Assembly: GCA_964462515.1 (NCBI GenBank)
Contig: CAYWXK010000045.1
Span: 1 to 28,765 of the forward strand
Reading direction: 5' to 3'
Length of the DNA: 28,765 nucleotides
Origin: CAYWXK01 sp964462515
Lineage (GTDB): Bacteria > Planctomycetota > Phycisphaerae > Sedimentisphaerales > Anaerobacaceae
Part shown: piece by piece, positions 24,282 to 28,765 of the stretch
How the letters are laid out: the number at the start of each line of letters is the position of its first letter
Position numbering within the stretch: position 1 is the stretch's first letter
Position numbers and translations under genes: made by a program
Notes under the pieces: generated by a model
Seen by the model: only the letters and a program-made list of their open reading frames with translations
Database searches by the model: none
What the model was told of the DNA's origin: nothing

Positions 24282-25646
24282 TTAGTATTCGCGGTCTTTG
24301 AGAATACCCGGCTGCGGGACGGGATATTTGCCATCGGTCCCGGCCTGCAAAGGCGCCGCAGAAGTCATTGTCAGCTTATCAACATCAGGAGCAAACTCCT
24401 GCTTACAGTTTAGCACCTGGTCGTAGGTGATAATCTGACCCGTGTGAGCGGCCATACGACCCATAGATGACACCAGACTGGCTTTGGCGCCGCGTTCAGC
24501 TTCATTGTAGGGTTTATCCTGACGAATGGCGTCAATCAGGTCGTCCCATTCGAGCTGGTAAGGACTTTGCTCAGGCTGAGGGAATGCCCATATCAGGTCG
24601 GCTTTTTCCATCTTGTGCCCTTTGTAGGTTCGGACTTTGCCCGGTGTATGAGATGAAGTTGAGATGACAGCCGAGCCTTTTGTCCCGTGGGCATAGCTGG
24701 AGAAGCCGCCCTGGCAGCCTTCCATATTCCGGCCATAGTAGAAAAGTTTGGTCCCATCCGGATAGGTATATTCAACCGAATAGCTGTCTAAATTCTGGTC
24801 AACGGCGTCGCCGCGATAGTGTCGGCCGCCGACAGCGTGTGCCTCGACCGGCCAGGCGTTTTTCATCCAGGAACACTCGTCAATCTGGTGGATGTAGTAG
24901 TCGCTATACATACCACCGCTCGCCCACAGGAAGCTGTGGAATCGCTGGACCTGATAGAGCAGTTCGGTCATATTGCCGGGCTTGGGGCCGGTCGTGGCTG
25001 CTCTGCCGCCCATTCGGTAGGCCCTGAGCATAACGATGTCGCCGATTTCGCCTGACTTGATTCGGTCGTATAGCTGCTGCCTTCCTCTGCAGTGGCGGAC
25101 CATCAGGCCCACGCCCACTTTTATATTTTTCTTTACGGATTCTTCGGCAAGCTTGAGGAGCTTGCGGGTAGTCGGGCCATCCACCGTGATTGGCTTTTCC
25201 ATAAAGACGTTGATGCGCTTCTCGATGGCATAAGTAAAATGCACCCAGCGGAAGGCAGGGGGCGTTGCGAAAATCGCCACGTCGCCTGCGCTAAGACAAT
25301 CTATCGCCTTTTTGTAACCATCGAAGCCGACAAACCGGCGGTCTTCGGGCACATCAACCTTGTCAGGATGCTCCTCCTTCAACCTTTTGTAACTGTTGGC
25401 AACACGGTTCTCGAATACATCAGCCACAGCGACCAGCTTGGTCGGACCGTTCTTGACGGACAGCGCCTCAGATGCTGCGCCTGTGCCTCTGCCGCCGCAG
25501 CCAATCAAGGCCACCTTAATGGTATTGTTCTCTGCTGCGTAGATTCGCGGAATAATCCCTGCCGCCAGAGTTGAGGTTGCAGCTATCCGGCCGGTGTTCT
25601 TCAAAAACTCACGACGTGACGTGTTTTTTTCAGTGGTTTTGTTCAT
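24282..25646 (-). CDS. Tat-exported Gfo/Idh/MocA oxidoreductase
   Basis: The 454-residue protein starts at an ATG with AGGAG ten bases upstream. The Tat leader (TSRREFLKNTGRIAATS, end near IYAAEN) leads to NTIKVALIGCGGRGTGA and the catalytic motif EKP (150-152). The second domain shows YSDYYIHQIDECSWMKNAWP. It shares long identical stretches with the paralogues at 14431 and 21273 (RRFVGFDGYKKAIDCL), but only this one of the three keeps the proline of EKP. Preserved motifs suggest an active NAD(P)-dependent enzyme; the substrate is unknown, with sugars or sugar acids most likely for the family. Confidence 0.87.
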   Translation of the reverse strand: MNKTTEKNTSRREFLKNTGRIAATSTLAAGIIPRIYAAENNTIKVALIGCGGRGTGAASEALSVKNGPTKLVAVADVFENRVANSYKRLKEEHPDKVDVPEDRRFVGFDGYKKAIDCLSAGDVAIFATPPAFRWVHFTYAIEKRINVFMEKPITVDGPTTRKLLKLAEESVKKNIKVGVGLMVRHCRGRQQLYDRIKSGEIGDIVMLRAYRMGGRAATTGPKPGNMTELLYQVQRFHSFLWASGGMYSDYYIHQIDECSWMKNAWPVEAHAVGGRHYRGDAVDQNLDSYSVEYTYPDGTKLFYYGRNMEGCQGGFSSYAHGTKGSAVISTSSHTPGKVRTYKGHKMEKADLIWAFPQPEQSPYQLEWDDLIDAIRQDKPYNEAERGAKASLVSSMGRMAAHTGQIITYDQVLNCKQEFAPDVDKLTMTSAAPLQAGTDGKYPVPQPGILKDREY

Positions 25647-25874
25647 AAGAGATATTCTCCTACTAACTGGTCTCTAATTCAGATGTTACGCTAGTTCTAA
25701 ACATTATCATTCACACTTGCCCAAATATTGTTCAGGCTCCATTGCTCCCATTATAGGTATGGCCCCACACTCTACAAGCACTTTTTCAAATCCTATCGCA
25801 TAATAAAGCCGGACCATTTAGGGCAGTACAACCATTAAGCCCCGGCTATGGGGCAATCATAAATACACCTCTCC

Positions 25875-25904
25875 GGCTACGGCTTGGCCTTCGCCGAGAC
25901 GAGT
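25875..25904. repeat. Dispersed hairpin repeat, copy 2
   Basis: This is the partner of 295-324. The core CTTGGC-CTTC-GCCGAG still pairs despite four changed bases. It ends two bases before the stop codon of the oxidoreductase gene at 25907. The remaining 25647-25874 stretch shows no gene. Confidence 0.55.
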
Positions 25905-25906
25905 CA

Positions 25907-27187
25907 TCACGCCCGACCCGGGATAGGCACAACGTTTTCTTTCGGGATTTCGACCGTGCCTTTTTCGAAGTCCTCGGCTGTCGGCTTTAAGGTGAGATTG
26001 TAATTCTTTGGATTAACTGACGGGTCTTCCATAATTTCTTTCCAGGTAACCTGTTGGCCGGTGTAGGCGGAAATGCGGCCCATTACAGCCGCAGCAGTGG
26101 ACTCGGCTACAGCTCGCGCCTGGTTAACAGGCTGGCCCTTATTGACATTATAGAGCGTATCGATTTGCTCCTGATAGTGACTGCCCTGCCCCTGGGGAAG
26201 GTCGGCTGGAATTGGGGACTGTTTTGGGTTGGGGTAGTCGCTGCCGTTTGTTCGGCCTTTTTCGAACACAAAGTCGTGCCCCGTCCAGTTCCAGCAGCCG
26301 TTGACCTGACGGCACATCGAATGGATATGCACGCCATCGCCGTAGTCGTAGTCAATGTTGAAAAAGTCATACATATCGCCGGCATTGCGCTGCGCGCGAC
26401 TGCCGAAACCCACCGCGCTGACGGGCGGCCTGTTGCAGAACCAGTTTGCGATGTCGATGTTATGGACATGCTGCTCGACAAGATGGTCGCCCGACAGAGC
26501 TATCCAGTTCTGCCAGGTGCGCACCAGGTCATCAGCCGTCTTGGGATTAATGGGTTTTGTTGAAAACATAGAGGCGATACAGAACGAGACTCGACCCGCA
26601 TAAAGTTTGCCGAGCGTTTTTTCTACGACAACGGCCTGGTGGGTCTTGATAAAGTCCCAGTCGTGTCGCATCTCCGTGCCTGCAGTAATTACAAGGCCTT
26701 TCTTTTCTGCCTCCTCGCCGGCAGCAATAACACGCCGGCAGCCGGGCGGGTCAACGGCGACAGGCTTTTCGATAAAGACGTGCTTGCCGGCTTTTACGGC
26801 GGCCTCAAGATGCAGCGGCCTAAAAAGTGGTGCTGTCGCCATAAGGATAATTTGCGCATCGGTCTCCATAAGGGACTGATAGCAGGTAGGACCGCCGAAG
26901 CAGCGTTCAGGCGGAACGTCTAATTGTTTCCCAGCATTGGCGGCTCGCTCCTTGAAATAATCGGCGGCAGCAACGATTTTAACGTTGAAGCCGAGAATCT
27001 TGCCTGCTTCGAGCGCATCGGCAGCGGCGCCACGACCACGGCCGCCACAGCCGAGCAGCCCCACTTTGAAGGTCTTGCCTTGCCCTTTGGCAGTTGTTCC
27101 GAGAATGGTCGGAATGCTTAAGGCAGCGCCTGCGCCTACTGCGGTTCGCACAAAATCACGTCGCGATATTTTGTCTGGATTTTTCAT
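25907..27187 (-). CDS. Tat-exported Gfo/Idh/MocA oxidoreductase
   Basis: AAGGAG eight bases upstream supports the ATG at 27187 (426 residues) over 27220. The Tat leader reads ISRRDFVRTAVGAGAALS. The Rossmann loop is VGLLGCGGRGRGAA, the catalytic EKP lies in HVFIEKPVAVDPPG, and the second domain has LVEQHVHNIDIANWFCNRPP and FFNIDYDYGDGVHIHS. This belongs to a different subgroup from the neighbours, with a DYFKERA cofactor-side motif and MRHDWDFIKTHQAVV. It is the first gene of the minus-strand oxidoreductase run and lies divergent from the muramidase gene. Confidence 0.86.
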   Translation of the reverse strand: MKNPDKISRRDFVRTAVGAGAALSIPTILGTTAKGQGKTFKVGLLGCGGRGRGAAADALEAGKILGFNVKIVAAADYFKERAANAGKQLDVPPERCFGGPTCYQSLMETDAQIILMATAPLFRPLHLEAAVKAGKHVFIEKPVAVDPPGCRRVIAAGEEAEKKGLVITAGTEMRHDWDFIKTHQAVVVEKTLGKLYAGRVSFCIASMFSTKPINPKTADDLVRTWQNWIALSGDHLVEQHVHNIDIANWFCNRPPVSAVGFGSRAQRNAGDMYDFFNIDYDYGDGVHIHSMCRQVNGCWNWTGHDFVFEKGRTNGSDYPNPKQSPIPADLPQGQGSHYQEQIDTLYNVNKGQPVNQARAVAESTAAAVMGRISAYTGQQVTWKEIMEDPSVNPKNYNLTLKPTAEDFEKGTVEIPKENVVPIPGRA

Positions 27188-27367
27188 AGGACAGCTCCTT
27201 TCAAGAGTTACTGAATTCATTCTATGTTCCGAGTCGTTAGCAAAAGGACGACTGACTGAGCTTCGAATTAGAAAATAGTCTTAGCTTCTGCCTGTATGAT
27301 TTTACTTTTAGACTACTTTCTTTCAAGCATAGTTTTTGGCTTTAGCTGCACTTAGTTACTATTAGAC

Positions 27368-27396
27368 TGGTCAGATATGTGAGATTTGCTTACAAT
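27368..27396 (+). promoter_or_regulatory. Probable promoter of the NamZ-like gene
   Basis: TGGTCA (27368-27373, four of six), a 17-base spacer and TACAAT (27391-27396, five of six) lie in the divergent gap. Transcription would start near 27403, about 47 bases before the GTG at 27450. Confidence 0.4.
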
Positions 27397-27449
27397 ATGA
27401 GCCGTTAGCTTAAACTTTTATAAGGTGTCAGATTATAAGGCCCAAACCG

Positions 27450-28718
27450 GTGAAATTAGCAAAGGTAAGCCCCTGTACCATACGGTGCTGGGCAAGTATC
27501 ATTGCCATTTTGGTTTTGTTTGTTTCGAGTTGTTTTGCCTCGGTTAGAACAGGTTTAGACAATTGTCTCGCATATAAACACATATTTAGCGGCAAGCGCA
27601 TCGGCATCATAGCCAATCACACCTCGTTCGACAGCAATGGCAAATACATAGTCGATATCTTTAGAGCAATGCCCAATGTAACCGTAACTGCTCTTTTTAG
27701 TCCTGAGCACGGCCTGTATGGAACAGAAAAAGCAGGAAGGGAAATCGACAGCACTATTGACCCCAACTACAAAATAACCGTGTTCAGCCTTTATGGTAAT
27801 ACGCGTAAGCCAACCCGCGATATGCTGAAAAATGTAGATATTCTTGTTTTTGACATTCAGGACATTGGAATCCGGTTCTACACTTATATCTATACGATGT
27901 CCCTCGCTATGGAGGCTGCAGCCGAACTCGGCAAAAGCTTTGTTGTCCTTGACAGGCCCAATCCGATAAATGGGCTGCACGTGGAAGGTAATGTCCTTAA
28001 GCGAGAGTTTGCCAGTTTCGTGGGCCTGCATCCTATCGCTGTGCGGCACGGAATGACCGTCGGTGAGCTGGCAAAGATGTTTAACGAAGAAGGCTGGCTT
28101 GCCCTTGCACCAGACGGTGCAGGGCTTGCAGATGGAATTAAGGCAAATCTTACTGTCATACCTATGAATGGATGGCGCCGCAGTATGTGGTATGACCAGA
28201 CGGGACTGCCTTTTATAAAACCTTCGCCAAATATACTCAATCTGGAAACTGCGACCGTTTATCCGGCGATTTGTCTATTGGAGGGAACAAATGTCTCGGA
28301 GGGAAGAGGCACTAACCTGCCATTCAATCAATTTGGTGCACCGTGGATAAACGCGGAGACTTTAGCTGCTCGACTTAATGCCTTGAGCTTGGCCGGCTTT
28401 AGATTTGAGCCAATATTCTTTACACCGACCTCTTCGAAATACGCAGGAGAGACCTGTCAGGGCGCCGCAATTTTGGTAACTGACAGGAACATAATTGAAC
28501 CTTACTGGAGCGGCATCCAGGTTGTAGATACCATTTATCAAATGCACCCTGACAAATTTGAATGGAAAGCCGAACATTTCGACTATCTGTGCGGAACTTC
28601 TGCGATTCGCGAGGCCATAATAAACCACTCTGACCTCAAAGAGCTAAAAAAAAGCTGGCAGCCGGAGCTTGCAGCTTTTCTGAAAGTTAGAAGCAAGTAT
28701 CTTATTTACTCAAACTGA
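27450..28718 (+). CDS. Secreted NamZ/DUF1343 exo-beta-N-acetylmuramidase-like protein
   Basis: This 422-residue protein matches the DUF1343/NamZ (GH171) family, whose characterised member releases N-acetylmuramic acid from peptidoglycan fragments. Family marks are RIGIIANHTSFD (50-61), LFSPEHGLYG (82-91, with E86 as the likely catalytic acid), VFDIQDIGIRFYTYI (133-147) and VVLDRPNPING. The start is GTG 27450 with AAGG upstream. The N-terminus has a hydrophobic core (SIIAILVLFVSSC), and Cys28 fits a lipobox, so it may be a lipoprotein. It would act in the periplasm on wall turnover products. It is divergent from the oxidoreductase run. After 28718 the window holds only 47 bases with nothing recognisable. 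Confidence 0.86.
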   Translation: MKLAKVSPCTIRCWASIIAILVLFVSSCFASVRTGLDNCLAYKHIFSGKRIGIIANHTSFDSNGKYIVDIFRAMPNVTVTALFSPEHGLYGTEKAGREIDSTIDPNYKITVFSLYGNTRKPTRDMLKNVDILVFDIQDIGIRFYTYIYTMSLAMEAAAELGKSFVVLDRPNPINGLHVEGNVLKREFASFVGLHPIAVRHGMTVGELAKMFNEEGWLALAPDGAGLADGIKANLTVIPMNGWRRSMWYDQTGLPFIKPSPNILNLETATVYPAICLLEGTNVSEGRGTNLPFNQFGAPWINAETLAARLNALSLAGFRFEPIFFTPTSSKYAGETCQGAAILVTDRNIIEPYWSGIQVVDTIYQMHPDKFEWKAEHFDYLCGTSAIREAIINHSDLKELKKSWQPELAAFLKVRSKYLIYSN

Positions 28719-28765
28719 CTGATTCGATGGCATTAGTAATTGTAACTCTTTTATTTGTAAGAGAA

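Noticed and set aside
1..28765. CRISPR arrays, insertion-sequence transposases, phage genes or rRNA
   Set aside because: No regularly spaced identical repeats, transposase motifs, phage structural genes or rRNA-like sequence were seen.

Overview
The window looks like chromosomal DNA of a planctomycete, most likely class Phycisphaerae. It shows moderate GC, many small dispersed palindromic repeats, and a large set of Tat-exported Gfo/Idh/MocA oxidoreductases beside sugar-modifying enzymes. This placement is inferred from gene content; no rRNA or tRNA gene was recognised.

Layout. Positions 1-440 hold a leftward promoter with a palindromic operator, then repeat debris. Positions 441-3429 (minus) carry a Tat-exported DegT-type aminotransferase and a secreted ceramidase-like protein. 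Positions 3611-4593 (minus) carry an SDR stub, an ArsM-type arsenite methyltransferase and a tiny ORF. Positions 4862-8583 (plus) form a selenocysteine locus: selA, selB (1-base overlap), then a small membrane-protein gene with an in-frame UGA at codon 28. That gene has a SECIS-like hairpin and its own promoter, and I read it as a candidate undescribed selenoprotein. Positions 8712-12652 (plus) carry ligA, two small membrane or secreted proteins and ribD. Positions 12897-17972 (plus) carry a Tat-exported FucI/AraI-like protein, a Gfo/Idh/MocA oxidoreductase, a GH5 glycosidase and a creatininase-family protein. Positions 17981-27187 (minus) carry five more Tat-exported Gfo/Idh/MocA oxidoreductases and a ThuA/TIM-barrel fusion, converging on the plus-strand block at 17972/17981. 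Positions 27450-28718 (plus) carry a NamZ/DUF1343-type muramidase.

How the genes fit together. SelA makes Sec-tRNA and SelB delivers it; the UGA gene next door is an obvious local client. selC and selD are not in the window. The 12.9-28.7 kb block reads as a periplasmic carbohydrate-processing region: a secreted endoglycosidase, Tat-exported (hence prefolded, cofactor-loaded) NAD-type oxidoreductases, isomerase-like proteins and a peptidoglycan glycosidase. This fits oxidative (keto-sugar) attack on glycans outside the cytoplasm, which is inference.

The region is littered with short repeats: a CCCCGTTAG...CTAACGGGG family at gene boundaries, a compensating hairpin repeat, and a PELVEG-type palindrome translated inside a Tat leader.
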